From the NCBI RefSeq assembly GCF_943590815.1, contig NZ_CALSBS010000026.1:1-59294 (forward strand): a stretch of DNA of 59,294 bases, written 5' to 3'. The notes beneath the pieces are model-generated. The model searched no databases and had not been told where the DNA came from. It worked only from the letters and a program-made list of their open reading frames with translations. Made by a program: the position numbers and the translations under genes. Shown in pieces: positions 13,086 to 21,735 of this stretch. Numbering within the stretch: the stretch's first letter is position 1; each line of letters starts with the position of its first letter. The stretch is from Pseudocitrobacter vendiensis (lineage in GTDB: Bacteria; Pseudomonadota; Gammaproteobacteria; Enterobacterales; Enterobacteriaceae).

Positions 13086-13169
13086 TTGCCGGATGGCGGC
13101 TACGCCTTATCCGGCCTACAAAAACATCCCACATTCTGGTAGGCCCGATAAGCGCAGCGCCACCGGGCA
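13086..13169. repeat. REP pair (BIME) between mdcR and mdcH
   Basis: Two facing REP palindromes (GCCGGATGGCGGCTACGCC; then TAGGCCCGATAAGCGCAGCG) fill the convergent mdcR/mdcH gap. No separate intrinsic terminator is visible here, so the REPs probably form the 3' structures of both transcripts. They show that the mdc block has acquired host-type repeats. Confidence 0.85.
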
Positions 13170-13171
13170 AA

Positions 13172-14065
13172 TCACCGCAGCCGCTGCGCCAGATGCACCG
13201 CAACATCCACGCCGCTACGCTCCAGCGAAATCGACTCGCCTTCCCACGCCGCCTGACGCGTTAAACAGGTCAAAATGCCGCCCGGCGGCATCTCAATCGC
13301 CAGCCGCGCTTCGCGTTCATTGGCGGAAATCACCGCTTCCTGCCAGCGCACGGTGCGCGCCATATTCATCGCCAAATCATCGGCGATGCGTTCTGGCTGC
13401 CATAAGACGCGCCCGGTACTGCCACTCAGATACGCATAACGCGGACGCGTCAGCGTCACGCCGTTAAATGCCTGCACCAGCTTCTGCGCCGGTTGCGCCA
13501 ATAGTTCACAGTGCGACGGTACGCTCACCGCCAGTCTCGGCGCTTTCGTCGCGCCTTTCGCCATCGCGCGTTTTGCTACGATAGCCATGCCTTCATCCGG
13601 GCCGGCAATCACCGTCTGGGTTTCCGCATTCAGGTTGGCGATGTACGTTCCCGTACCTTCCAGCAGCGGCTCAACCTGGTTCAGGGTGAGCCCCATAATC
13701 GCCGTTAACCCGTAGCCGTGAGGATACGCCTGCTCCATCAGATCGCCACGCAGCGCCACCAGCTTCAGCGCATCGCGGAAATCGAGCGCCCCTGCCACCA
13801 CGGCGGCAGGATACGCGCCAATCGACAAACCGCTAACGATATCCGGCGGCACACCTCGCCGCTCCAGTTCCCGCGCCCAGGCAACTCCCGCAATCAGTAG
13901 CGACAGCTGTACCGCGCGCGTATGTTTCAGCGCTTCTGGCGTGTCCAGCGTCAGCGCCTCGTCGCCCAGCACCTCGCGGGCCTGCGTCAGTTCATCACCG
14001 GGCAGGTTTTGCAGCATGTCGGGGTGTTGCGTGCCCTGACCGGGAAAGGTAAACAGAATTTTCAT
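13172..14065 (-). CDS. mdcH: Malonyl-CoA:ACP transacylase of malonate decarboxylase
   Basis: Loads a malonyl group from malonyl-CoA onto the MdcC carrier to start the catalytic cycle. FabD-type acyltransferase fold: GQGTQHPDML (residues 9-18), nucleophile elbow GLSIG with Ser81, and SVPSHCELL with the catalytic His (about 190). The ATG at 14065 (MKILFTFPGQG, AGGGAGGAA upstream) gives 297 residues; a frame extension upstream is inside mdcG and was rejected. One-base overlap with the mdcG stop. Last gene of mdcABCDEFGH. Confidence 0.93.
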   Translation of the reverse strand: MKILFTFPGQGTQHPDMLQNLPGDELTQAREVLGDEALTLDTPEALKHTRAVQLSLLIAGVAWARELERRGVPPDIVSGLSIGAYPAAVVAGALDFRDALKLVALRGDLMEQAYPHGYGLTAIMGLTLNQVEPLLEGTGTYIANLNAETQTVIAGPDEGMAIVAKRAMAKGATKAPRLAVSVPSHCELLAQPAQKLVQAFNGVTLTRPRYAYLSGSTGRVLWQPERIADDLAMNMARTVRWQEAVISANEREARLAIEMPPGGILTCLTRQAAWEGESISLERSGVDVAVHLAQRLR

Positions 14066-14682
14066 TATTCCTCCCTGCTCCAGGGGAAGCGAACCCGCCG
14101 CGGCCCCTGGCTGGTTTTCAGCAATGCTTTGCCATCGCGCAGCCACTCCGCCAGCGCAAACGCGCCTTCCGGCGTTTCCACCTGGGTATCGGCGCGACAC
14201 AGCGCGCCGGTGAGTTGCTGCTGCCAGCGTTGCAGCGCCTCGCGCGTTAACGGTTCAGGCGCGCGGATCAACAAATCCAGATCGCTTTCAGCGTGGATCA
14301 CCGGGATCCCCGTCGCCAGTGCATAACCGGTGCTGCCCGTTACGCCCCACGTCCACGGCCAGCCTTGCTGGGCCAGCATTAACGCCAGTTGAACGGGAGG
14401 CTGAGAAATAAACGGAGAACGGAGTAATTCAAGGGGATTGACCAGCGATTCAGGCGAGCACACACGAACGACAGATTCACGTTTCACCCAGCCTGCGGCA
14501 CGCTGGTCTCGGCGTATTCCGCGCACCCCAACCGGGATGCGCCCCTGCGCATCGACATCACGCCGCACCACCACCGGCAGACCGGTATGCCAGATACCGT
14601 CTACCCAATCTTCTGTTACCGATTCCAGCGCATCGCGGGAAATGAGCCAGATAAGGTCATGTGGGCGTAATGTCGTGGTCAT
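14065..14682 (-). CDS. mdcG: Phosphoribosyl-dephospho-CoA transferase MdcG
   Basis: Attaches the 2'-(5''-triphosphoribosyl)-3'-dephospho-CoA made by MdcB to the serine of the carrier protein MdcC, giving holo-ACP. The nucleotidyltransferase signature GSTGYA followed by SDLDLLI (about residues 117-143) shows the G-S and D-x-D residues of that fold. 205 residues, starting MTTTLRPHDLIWL. It sits 3 bases after the mdcF stop and overlaps mdcH by one base. Confidence 0.92.
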   Translation of the reverse strand: MTTTLRPHDLIWLISRDALESVTEDWVDGIWHTGLPVVVRRDVDAQGRIPVGVRGIRRDQRAAGWVKRESVVRVCSPESLVNPLELLRSPFISQPPVQLALMLAQQGWPWTWGVTGSTGYALATGIPVIHAESDLDLLIRAPEPLTREALQRWQQQLTGALCRADTQVETPEGAFALAEWLRDGKALLKTSQGPRRVRFPWSREE

Positions 14683-14685
14683 AAC

Positions 14686-15645
14686 TTAGATTCCTGAAGT
14701 CAGCGAGATAAACAGCGGCAGCGACAGGATACACAGAACCGAGCTCAGCAGCAGCACCGCTTCCGCATCCGGCGATTGCACGCCGAAACGGTTACCGAAC
14801 ACCACGCCGAAGAAACCGGCAGAGAGCGCAATCATCAGAATAGCGGTGATGGCGACAGAACCCTGCAGGCCGAACGCCAGTACGATACCCCATGCGATGA
14901 ACGGCTGAATCAGCAGTTTGGCGATGGTCGCGCTGACAACCATGGTGTTGATTTGCAGTTTACGCGCAGAGAGGATCACCCCGGTCAGGAACAGTGCCGC
15001 AGCGGTTGCCGACAGGCCCAGCGGTTTAATCGACGCCAGCAGCATTTCCGGCATTTTGATGCCAATCGCCGAGAGAATCACCCCCAGCAGCGGGCCCATG
15101 ACGATCGGTTTTTTCAGCGAGCGCCACATCAGCACTGGCAGCATAGAGAGTGAACTTCCACTGTTGCCACCTTCGGCACGCGCTTTTTCACGTTCCAGAA
15201 TCAGCAGGCAGAACGGCGTCATCAGCACGGAACCACAGGCGATAGAGACCGCAACAGAAAGCGAAGTTGCCGGAGTTTCACCCAGTACGCTGCCCAGAAT
15301 CGGCAGGCCAAGCGCGGCATAGTTTGGCAGTGCGACGGTCAGCGTCAGCACGGCGGCATCCTGCGGCGATTTATTAAAGACTTTCACGGCCAGGAAGTAG
15401 ATAGCCGCGTAGATAATCCACATCGCCAGCGTCAGCACCACAATCAGCGGCGACTGAGCGACAATCCCGGCCCATGGAGTTTGTACGGTTGCGCTGAACA
15501 GCGCGGCAGGCAGTGCGAAATCCATGACAAAAATATTAAGCAGGGAAACATTCTTGTTATCGACCATTTTGGCCTTACCTGCCCAGAATCCCAGTAGCAT
15601 GATCACGAAAATCGGTGCCAGGGCATGAATAATTACGTAAGTCAT
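14686..15645 (-). CDS. mdcF: Malonate transporter MdcF (AEC family)
   Basis: Inner-membrane permease of the auxin efflux carrier family, predicted to import malonate. 319 residues, nearly all hydrophobic with about 10 membrane segments (for example FVIMLLGFWAGKAKMVD and MLIALSAGFFGVVFGNRFG). The polar loop around residues 155-170 includes ERAEGGNSGSS-like charged residues. Start ATG preceded by ACAGGTGATTT. Separated from mdcE by 120 bases holding a strong hairpin. Transport direction is inferred from the operon. Confidence 0.9.
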   Translation of the reverse strand: MTYVIIHALAPIFVIMLLGFWAGKAKMVDNKNVSLLNIFVMDFALPAALFSATVQTPWAGIVAQSPLIVVLTLAMWIIYAAIYFLAVKVFNKSPQDAAVLTLTVALPNYAALGLPILGSVLGETPATSLSVAVSIACGSVLMTPFCLLILEREKARAEGGNSGSSLSMLPVLMWRSLKKPIVMGPLLGVILSAIGIKMPEMLLASIKPLGLSATAAALFLTGVILSARKLQINTMVVSATIAKLLIQPFIAWGIVLAFGLQGSVAITAILMIALSAGFFGVVFGNRFGVQSPDAEAVLLLSSVLCILSLPLFISLTSGI

Positions 15646-15696
15646 AAATCACCTGTAGTTAAAAAGAAAAGTCACTGACGCGATGGTTATTATTTT

Positions 15697-15749
15697 CAGA
15701 GTGCAGACTCCCGGTGGGCGCAGCAGCTGTGCCCACGGGGTTGACTCTG
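15697..15749 (-). other. Long hairpin between mdcE and mdcF
   Basis: An outer 6-bp stem (CAGAGT/ACTCTG) and an inner GC stem (CCCGGTGGGC / GCCCACGGGG with one mismatch) enclose a 9-base loop. It lies in the largest gap of the operon, exactly between the enzyme subunits and the transporter. No T-run follows closely, so it may attenuate or stabilise rather than fully terminate. Confidence 0.6.
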
Positions 15750-15765
15750 GCAGGTCTCTTTTTAC

Positions 15766-16569
15766 TTACCAGCTGGCGCGCATACGTTCGCGTACGAGCG
15801 CCGAGCTGCGGCGGTTGTCAGAACCCAGGCGATTTTTCAGCGAGGTGTCCTGACGAGCGTCTTTGATGGCCTGTTGCAGCGTGCTGTTCACCTGCGTCAG
15901 ATCGTTATCGGTTGGGGCATCCGGGTTGCTGATATCCAGCAGTTTCGCCAGCAAGCCCAGCGTGGCGTAGTTGCTGATGTCATACGCCATCGGCGGAATG
16001 GTCGCCGCCAGTTTTTCCAGCGCGTCAACGGTACGCAGGGTGATACGCGCGGCAGATTCTTTGCCCATCGCGTGGATCAACACGCCGGAATCGTTGAAGG
16101 CAATCAGTTGGTTGGCCTGATAACCGTGCGCCAGAAACGCGCCGGACATCGCTTTACCAACAATCAAACCAATCACCGGGTGACCGGCCAGACGCGCATT
16201 GGCATACGCCCCGGCAGCACCGGCCAGCGCCTGGTGAATACCGAACGCTTCTTCACGACGGCCATAGGCCTGACTCGGCACATCAATCACCGCGATAATC
16301 GGGCGTTTAACGGCTTTATCTGCATCGGCGGCGACGGTTTCGCTCACCACTTTCGCCAGCGTCCAGCCTTCGAGCAGGCCAACTTCACCTTTTGCGGCGC
16401 GAGGGAAATGGTTATTGGCATCGGGAACAACAGCCACAAAACGCACTGCTTCACCGTTAATTTCGCCATCAGCCGCCTGGACTGACGGGCAAAGACCTTG
16501 TACGCGTTGTGCGTTCGGGGCCAGTTTTTCCAGCCACAATGCCCCACGGCTTACTGAGTTACTCATCAT
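15766..16569 (-). CDS. mdcE: Malonate decarboxylase gamma subunit
   Basis: One of the two crotonase/carboxyltransferase-fold subunits (with MdcD) that decarboxylate malonyl-S-ACP to acetyl-S-ACP plus CO2 without biotin. 267 residues; recognisable segments are KRPIIAVIDVPSQAYGRREE and GHPVIGLIVGKAMSGAFLAH (oxyanion Gly region). Starts with two ATGs (16569 and 16566) after GGGAGGTGAA; either is possible. The first overlaps the mdcD stop by 4 bases (ATGA), so they are coupled. Confidence 0.93.
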   Translation of the reverse strand: MMSNSVSRGALWLEKLAPNAQRVQGLCPSVQAADGEINGEAVRFVAVVPDANNHFPRAAKGEVGLLEGWTLAKVVSETVAADADKAVKRPIIAVIDVPSQAYGRREEAFGIHQALAGAAGAYANARLAGHPVIGLIVGKAMSGAFLAHGYQANQLIAFNDSGVLIHAMGKESAARITLRTVDALEKLAATIPPMAYDISNYATLGLLAKLLDISNPDAPTDNDLTQVNSTLQQAIKDARQDTSLKNRLGSDNRRSSALVRERMRASW

Positions 16570-17399
16570 TTCACCTCCCGGGCAAAAAGCGCGTTAATCT
16601 GTTCAGAATCAGCCTGTTTGCGGGTGTCGAAATTCGTCAGGCGATCCAGATACCAGTCGTAGTTATCGGTGCGATGTTTCGCCGGTACGCCTTTGGCAAT
16701 CGCGTCGTTCATCGCTGCTTTCACCGCATTAACGCCATCGCCAACCAGCGCATCGACCAGCCCGCTTTCATAACGTACTTCACCACCGGTCATGCTCCAG
16801 ATAAACGGACGGTCGCGGGAGTCATATTCGGCAATGCCCGCTTCCTGTTCGATAACCTGTGGGCCATTCAGACCAAGACGCGCTTCGCGGGTGACAATCA
16901 GATAGCTGCACAGCGCGGCAGCGATAGACATCCCGCCAAAACAACCCACGGTACCGGCAACAATTCCCACTACCGGGGTATAACGGCGCAGGTCAACAAT
17001 CGCGGCATGGATATCGGCAATTGCCGCCAGGCCGAGATTCGCTTCCTGTAAGCGCACGCCACCGGTTTCGAGGCAAAGTACCGCCTGCGTCGGGATACCG
17101 TTACGATTATCTTCCGCCGCCAGTTCAAGCGCCGCCGCCATTTTTGCGCCGGAAACTTCACCCATACTACCGCCCTGGAACGCGCCTTCAATCGCCACAA
17201 CCACGGCAGGTTGACCATTGATGGTACCTTTGGCGACAACCATGCCGTCATCGGCCTGCGGCACGATGCCCTGCGGCCCAAGCCACGGAGAAACGATGCC
17301 TTCAAACGGGTCCAGCAGTTCGCGGTAGCTGCCGTCATCCAGCAGCGCGTGCGCACGCTGACGTGCTTTTAATTCGATAAAACTGCGGTCATCACGCAT
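16566..17399 (-). CDS. mdcD: Malonate decarboxylase beta subunit
   Basis: Carboxyltransferase-fold subunit that pairs with MdcE for decarboxylation of malonyl-S-ACP. 277 residues starting MRDDRSFIELKARQRAHALL. Motifs: VAIEGAFQGGSMGEVSGAKM (about 90-110), CLETGGVRLQEANLGL (about 125-140) and GTVGCFGGMSIAAALCSYL (about 168-186), the oxyanion-hole glycines. Start preceded by GAGGAGGTGAGCT inside the end of mdcC, an 8-base overlap. Confidence 0.94.
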   Translation of the reverse strand: MRDDRSFIELKARQRAHALLDDGSYRELLDPFEGIVSPWLGPQGIVPQADDGMVVAKGTINGQPAVVVAIEGAFQGGSMGEVSGAKMAAALELAAEDNRNGIPTQAVLCLETGGVRLQEANLGLAAIADIHAAIVDLRRYTPVVGIVAGTVGCFGGMSIAAALCSYLIVTREARLGLNGPQVIEQEAGIAEYDSRDRPFIWSMTGGEVRYESGLVDALVGDGVNAVKAAMNDAIAKGVPAKHRTDNYDWYLDRLTNFDTRKQADSEQINALFAREVK

Positions 17400-17691
17400 A
17401 GCTCACCTCCTCAAAGACCTGTTCGATACGAATGCGAGCCACGCCAGGGGTTGCGCCAAAATCGTGGACAACCATCTTGCCGGAGGGCAGTTCGCTCACA
17501 AGGCTCAGGCGGTTGAACAGCGCTTCCCAGCGGGCGCGGCTGTTGTCCACCGAGGTGGTGATATCAATCGTCAGGGTTTTCTCCTGGTCGGCGGTGAATA
17601 ACACCTCCATATCCCCGGAGCCCACAACGCCCGCCAGTGCTTTGCCGCTTACAGTGCGGCTGGCAGGCAAAGAGATCGTAATGTGTTCCAT
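17392..17691 (-). CDS. mdcC: Malonate decarboxylase acyl carrier protein (delta subunit)
   Basis: Small carrier subunit holding the CoA-like prosthetic group on which malonyl and acetyl thioesters ride. 99 residues; the prosthetic-group serine is Ser25 in GVVGSGDMEVLF, the same position as described for Klebsiella MdcC. Start ATG follows GAGGATGTT. It is 9 bases after mdcB and overlaps mdcD by 8 bases. Confidence 0.94.
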   Translation of the reverse strand: MEHITISLPASRTVSGKALAGVVGSGDMEVLFTADQEKTLTIDITTSVDNSRARWEALFNRLSLVSELPSGKMVVHDFGATPGVARIRIEQVFEEVSYA

Positions 17692-17700
17692 AACATCCTC

Positions 17701-18567
17701 TTAATTCGGTAAATAAGGCGCGGAAGACGCGTCAATACGGTCGAGAAACAGCGTGGCGGCCAGCAGGTCGGCAGCGCCGCCCGGTGACGCGTTGAGCGCC
17801 AGCATTTGTGCATCTAGGGTTGCCAGCGCCTCGCGGCCTTCTGGCTGTGCGGTGCCGCCAGCAAGCAGGACAGCACGCGCACCGTTTTGCATGGTTTCAA
17901 GGCCGTGCATTCCGCTGCGCGAGAGCACGCAGGTGTCGCTGAGAGAGGTCATAATCGCCATCAGCGCATCCAGCCTGGCGTGCGTTTCGCTGCTGCCGTT
18001 GAAGCGGCTTAAACGAAGCTGAGGTAAAGCGCGCTGCATCACGTGCGGAAAAGCCTGCTGCGCTTCTTCCCTCGCCCCTGGCACGCGATAGCGGTGCGTG
18101 GCGCGAAGCCCTTTGCTGAACACTTTCGGCGCGACAGCATCCGGCAACATCGCCAGTTTCGCCGCCGTGGTGCTGATGGCTTTCGCCGTACCGGCACCGC
18201 CGAGCATCGCCACCGCGCTGACCAACAGGCCCAGCGCCCAAATCGCGCCACGGTGAGTATTCACACCGTTCGTGGCAGCCATCATCTGTTGCTCGCCTTC
18301 GCGTCCCAGTCGCCCAATGGTTTGTCTGAGCGCAACATCCGCCGGACGCTGCCAGCTTTGCTGCGCCAGGGCATGAAACGTCGGGGTCAGGCTGTGGGCG
18401 GAACGCTCCATCAGCGCCAGCGTCAGGTCGTGATGCGCCCCGCTGCCCCGGCTGTCCACCAGACCGGGTTTCGGGCTTAAACGTGCTTCGTCGACAAGAC
18501 ATTGCGTGGCGGTTCGCGCCAGCCATTCGGCACCGCCTTCAACCTGAATCTGTGGCAGAAGTTTCAT
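17701..18567 (-). CDS. mdcB: Triphosphoribosyl-dephospho-CoA synthase MdcB
   Basis: CitG-type enzyme joining ATP and 3'-dephospho-CoA to make the prosthetic-group precursor, releasing adenine. 288 residues from MKLLPQIQVEGGAEWLA. Family motifs: DEARLSPKPGLVDSRGSGAHHD (written here in part: LSPKPGLVDSRGSGAHHD, about 30-48) and TNGVNTHRGAIWALG (about 110-125). The ATG at 18567 shares one base with the mdcA stop; the longer frame upstream lies within mdcA and was rejected. Confidence 0.92.
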   Translation of the reverse strand: MKLLPQIQVEGGAEWLARTATQCLVDEARLSPKPGLVDSRGSGAHHDLTLALMERSAHSLTPTFHALAQQSWQRPADVALRQTIGRLGREGEQQMMAATNGVNTHRGAIWALGLLVSAVAMLGGAGTAKAISTTAAKLAMLPDAVAPKVFSKGLRATHRYRVPGAREEAQQAFPHVMQRALPQLRLSRFNGSSETHARLDALMAIMTSLSDTCVLSRSGMHGLETMQNGARAVLLAGGTAQPEGREALATLDAQMLALNASPGGAADLLAATLFLDRIDASSAPYLPN

Positions 18568-20222
18568 CACCAGCTCCGGAATTTCGCAGGTGGGTTGTAC
18601 AAACCACCGGACCATTCCACCAGGTCGGACACGCTGCTGGCAGCCAGCAGGGAACGGGTGGCGTCGGTACGGCGAATGCCCATATCTTCCGGATAAACCA
18701 CTTTGCCGCTCTTACGCAGCTCAGCAACGCGTTTGGCGTCTACGCCCAGGCCAATATCGGTAATACCGGCAACGGCGGCGACCATCGCGCGGCGCTCTTC
18801 CAGGCTTTCCGCACGGTAGAGGTAAGCGATACCTTCTTCGGTCAGCACGTGGGTCACGTCATCGCCGTAAATCATGACGGGTGCCAGCGGCATCCCGGAG
18901 GATTTCGCCACGTCAACGGCATCCAGCGTTTCGACGAAGGTCGGTTTCACGCCAGCCTGGAAGGTTTCCACCATCTGGACGACGAGTTTTTTACCGCGCT
19001 GCATCGGGTCTGGTTCGGTGATCATGTTCAGCCAGGCAGGCGTTGCATGACGACGACCGTGCGGGTCATGGCCCATGTTTGGCGCACCACCGAAACCGGA
19101 GAGACGACCACGGGTGACGGTCGAGGAGTTGGCGAGGCCATCAACCTGTAACGTTGAACCGATAAACATATCCACCGCGTACTGACCTGCTAACTGGCAG
19201 AACGCGCGGTTAGAACGCATTGAACCGTCGGCACCGGTAAAGAACACATCAGGACGGGCGCGGATGTACTCTTCCATCCCCAGTTCGCCACCGAAGCAGT
19301 GCACGCTTTCCACCCAACCGCTCTCAATCGCCGGGATCAGCGTCGGATGCGGGTTAAGCGTCCAGTGTTTACAGATTTTGCCTTTCAGACCGAGCTGTTC
19401 GCCGTAGGTTGGCAGCAGCAGTTCAATCGCGGCGGTGTTAAAACCGATACCGTGGTTGAGTGACTGCACCTGATGCTCTGCGTAGATGCCTTTAATCGCC
19501 ATCATCGCCATCAGGATGTGTTCTTGTTTAATCAGACGCGGGTCGCGGGTAAACAGTGGTTCGATAAAGAACGGTTTGTCTGCGACGACCACGAAATCAA
19601 TCCACGAGCCGGGAATATCCACGCGCGGCAGGTCGCATTCGTCGTCCACCAGTTCGTTCACCTGTGCGATGACGATACCGTCGTGGAAGGCGGCCGCTTC
19701 AACCAGCGCTGGCGTATCTTCAGTACTGGCGCCGGTGTAAAGGTTGCCTTTGCTGTCGGCTTTAAAACCGGCAATCAGCGCCACGTTCGGGGCCAGGTCA
19801 ACATAAAGACGAGAGTAAAGTTCGATGTAAGTGTGAATCGCACCGATCTCCAGCAAGCCATCTTCCAGCAGTTGCGAAATACGCAGGCTCTGCGTCCCGG
19901 AGAAAGAGAAATCCAGCTTGTGAGCGATGCCTTTCTCGAAGATGTCGAGGTGTTCACTGCGACCTACGCTTGGCATGATCATATGCAGGTCATGAACAAT
20001 CTGCGGGTTCACTTCAGCAAGGGAACGAGACAGGAAATCTGCCTGTTTTTGGTTATTCCCTTCTAATACCACTCTGTCGCCCGGCGCGATCAGTTTTTCC
20101 AGCATTGCGACAAGGTCTGCCGTCGGTAGCACCTTGCCCTGCACCGGTACAGACGCCAGGCGGCGCTGTTTCTCAGTGCGTCGCGTGTTCCATACCCGTG
20201 CGGGTGTTTGCCCAGATAACAT
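18567..20222 (-). CDS. mdcA: Malonate decarboxylase alpha subunit (acetyl-S-ACP:malonate ACP transferase)
   Basis: CoA-transferase-like subunit that swaps malonate for acetate on the carrier protein, regenerating malonyl-S-ACP each turnover and releasing acetate. 551 residues, starting MLSGQTPARVWNTRRTEKQR. Typical segments are LEGNNQKQADFLSRSLAEV, HCFGGELGMEEYIRARPDV and SGFGGAPNMGHDPHGRRHA (Gly-rich). Start ATG follows AGGAGGTTAAT, an excellent ribosome-binding site. First gene of the operon; a 249-base gap separates it from divergent yheT. Confidence 0.95.
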   Translation of the reverse strand: MLSGQTPARVWNTRRTEKQRRLASVPVQGKVLPTADLVAMLEKLIAPGDRVVLEGNNQKQADFLSRSLAEVNPQIVHDLHMIMPSVGRSEHLDIFEKGIAHKLDFSFSGTQSLRISQLLEDGLLEIGAIHTYIELYSRLYVDLAPNVALIAGFKADSKGNLYTGASTEDTPALVEAAAFHDGIVIAQVNELVDDECDLPRVDIPGSWIDFVVVADKPFFIEPLFTRDPRLIKQEHILMAMMAIKGIYAEHQVQSLNHGIGFNTAAIELLLPTYGEQLGLKGKICKHWTLNPHPTLIPAIESGWVESVHCFGGELGMEEYIRARPDVFFTGADGSMRSNRAFCQLAGQYAVDMFIGSTLQVDGLANSSTVTRGRLSGFGGAPNMGHDPHGRRHATPAWLNMITEPDPMQRGKKLVVQMVETFQAGVKPTFVETLDAVDVAKSSGMPLAPVMIYGDDVTHVLTEEGIAYLYRAESLEERRAMVAAVAGITDIGLGVDAKRVAELRKSGKVVYPEDMGIRRTDATRSLLAASSVSDLVEWSGGLYNPPAKFRSW

Positions 20223-20471
20223 TATTAACCTCCTGATTCAGCGAATCATTTTGATTTGCTTAACACTGAGAAGAGTCTGAACCCTGGTGAGAAAGTCATC
20301 AATTAAGCTTAGGAGGGAATCATTAGCCTGAGAGTAATAATCACATTAAAAATTTGTGACGCAGGTCAACTCAAAAAGGGGTAAAAGAGGCTACCACCGC
20401 CCATTTTCTTAAACAGAATCAAAAAGTGACGGTATAGTAGTCAGCAGATCAAAAGAGAACATCGCAACGTT
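20223..20471. promoter_or_regulatory. Divergent mdcA/yheT control region with a possible MdcR operator
   Basis: An AT-rich 249-base gap must hold the mdcA promoter (minus) and the yheT promoter (plus; TATAGT near 20435 is a possible -10). At 20341-20359 there is an interrupted palindrome TCACA-N9-TGTGA. It has the arms of a CRP site in the wrong order, so it is not a CRP site, but it resembles a LysR-type dyad. A -35-like TTGACC (minus strand, 20370-20365) touches it. The operator role is inferred. Confidence 0.4.
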
Positions 20472-21494
20472 ATGGCCCAAATTACTCCCGCAGAGTTTGC
20501 TGTCCCGCAGGACGATTCTTCCACGTTTCGCCCGATGCCCGGCATCAGCAACCCGCATCTGCAAACCATGCTGCCGAGGCTCATCCGCCGTCGGCTACAC
20601 TTTACGCCGCACTGGCAGCGCCTCGATTTACCCGACGGCGACTTTCTGGATATCGCCTGGAGCGAAGATCCCATGCAGGCGAAGCACAAACCCCGCCTGG
20701 TGGTGTTTCACGGTCTGGAAGGCAGCCTGCACAGCCCCTATGCACACGGTCTGATTCAGGCAGCGAAAGAACGCGGCTGGCTCGGCGTGGTGATGCATTT
20801 TCGCGGCTGCAGCGGCGAACCGAATCGCCTTAACCGTATTTATCACTCCGGTGAAACAGAAGACGGCACCTGGTTTTTAAACTGGCTGAAGCAGGAACTG
20901 GGCGATGCGCCCACGGCGGCGGTGGGATATTCGCTCGGCGGCAACATGCTCGCCTGTCTGCTGGCGAAAGAAGGCCATGCGGTTCCGCTGGACGCCGCGG
21001 TGATTGTCTCCGCACCCTTCGTACTGGAAGCCTGTAGCTATCACATGGAAAAGGGCTTTTCGCGAGTGTATCAGCGTTATTTGCTCAATCTGCTAAAAGG
21101 TAACGCATCGCGCAAACTGGCGGCGTATCCTGGCACGCTGCCGGTCGATTTGCGCCAGCTTAAGCGCGTGCGCAAAATCCGTGAGTTTGATGACCTGATT
21201 ACCGCCAAAATTCACGGTTTTGCCGACGCTATCGACTATTATCGTCAATGTAGCGCCATGCCGTTACTGAACCAGATAGCCATTCCAACGCTGATTATTC
21301 ATGCGAAGGACGATCCGTTTATGGATCACCACGTAATACCGGAAGCAGACGCGCTTCCCGCCTGCGTCGAATACCAGTTAACGGAACATGGCGGTCACGT
21401 CGGTTTTATTGGCGGCACCTTCCGCCGCCCGCAAATGTGGCTGGAGCGACGTATTCCCGACTGGCTGATGCCGTGGCTTGGAGGTGGAAAATGA
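20472..21494 (+). CDS. yheT: Alpha/beta-hydrolase YheT
   Basis: YheT-family hydrolase with esterase-like fold; the natural substrate is unknown. 340 residues, E. coli length. Motifs in order: FHGLEGS (about 78-84), nucleophile elbow GYSLGGN (about 153-159, Ser), DDPF with the acid (about 278) and EHGGHVGF with the catalytic His (about 305). Overlaps yheU by 4 bases (ATGA), so yheT-yheU-prkB is an operon as in E. coli. Confidence 0.93.
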   Translation: MAQITPAEFAVPQDDSSTFRPMPGISNPHLQTMLPRLIRRRLHFTPHWQRLDLPDGDFLDIAWSEDPMQAKHKPRLVVFHGLEGSLHSPYAHGLIQAAKERGWLGVVMHFRGCSGEPNRLNRIYHSGETEDGTWFLNWLKQELGDAPTAAVGYSLGGNMLACLLAKEGHAVPLDAAVIVSAPFVLEACSYHMEKGFSRVYQRYLLNLLKGNASRKLAAYPGTLPVDLRQLKRVRKIREFDDLITAKIHGFADAIDYYRQCSAMPLLNQIAIPTLIIHAKDDPFMDHHVIPEADALPACVEYQLTEHGGHVGFIGGTFRRPQMWLERRIPDWLMPWLGGGK

Positions 21495-21709
21495 TCATTC
21501 CCTGGCAAGATATCGATGCCGAAACGCTCGATAACCTGATTGAAAGCTTTGTGTTGCGTGAAGGCACCGATTATGGTGAATATGAACGTTCACTTGCGCA
21601 AAAGGTTGCCGACGTAAAACAGCAACTACAACGCGGCGAAGCGGTACTGGTGTGGTCGGAACTTCATGAAACCGTCAACATCATGCCCCGCAGCCAGTTT
21701 CGCGGTTAA
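21491..21709 (+). CDS. yheU: YheU family protein
   Basis: Conserved 72-residue protein of unknown function: [20 protein letters not shown], Glu/Gln-rich helical, ending [10 protein letters not shown]. The ATG at 21491 lies on GAGGTGGAAA and overlaps the yheT stop by 4 bases. A longer frame from 21437 runs inside yheT and was rejected. Length equals the E. coli protein. Confidence 0.93.
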   Translation: MIIPWQDIDAETLDNLIESFVLREGTDYGEYERSLAQKVADVKQQLQRGEAVLVWSELHETVNIMPRSQFRG

Positions 21710-21735
21710 TCTTACCGACTCGGGAGTTGTTCGCT

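Noticed and set aside
20341-20359. CRP site upstream of mdcA
   Set aside because: The arms are TCACA...TGTGA, the reverse order of the CRP consensus and with 9 instead of 6 central bases.
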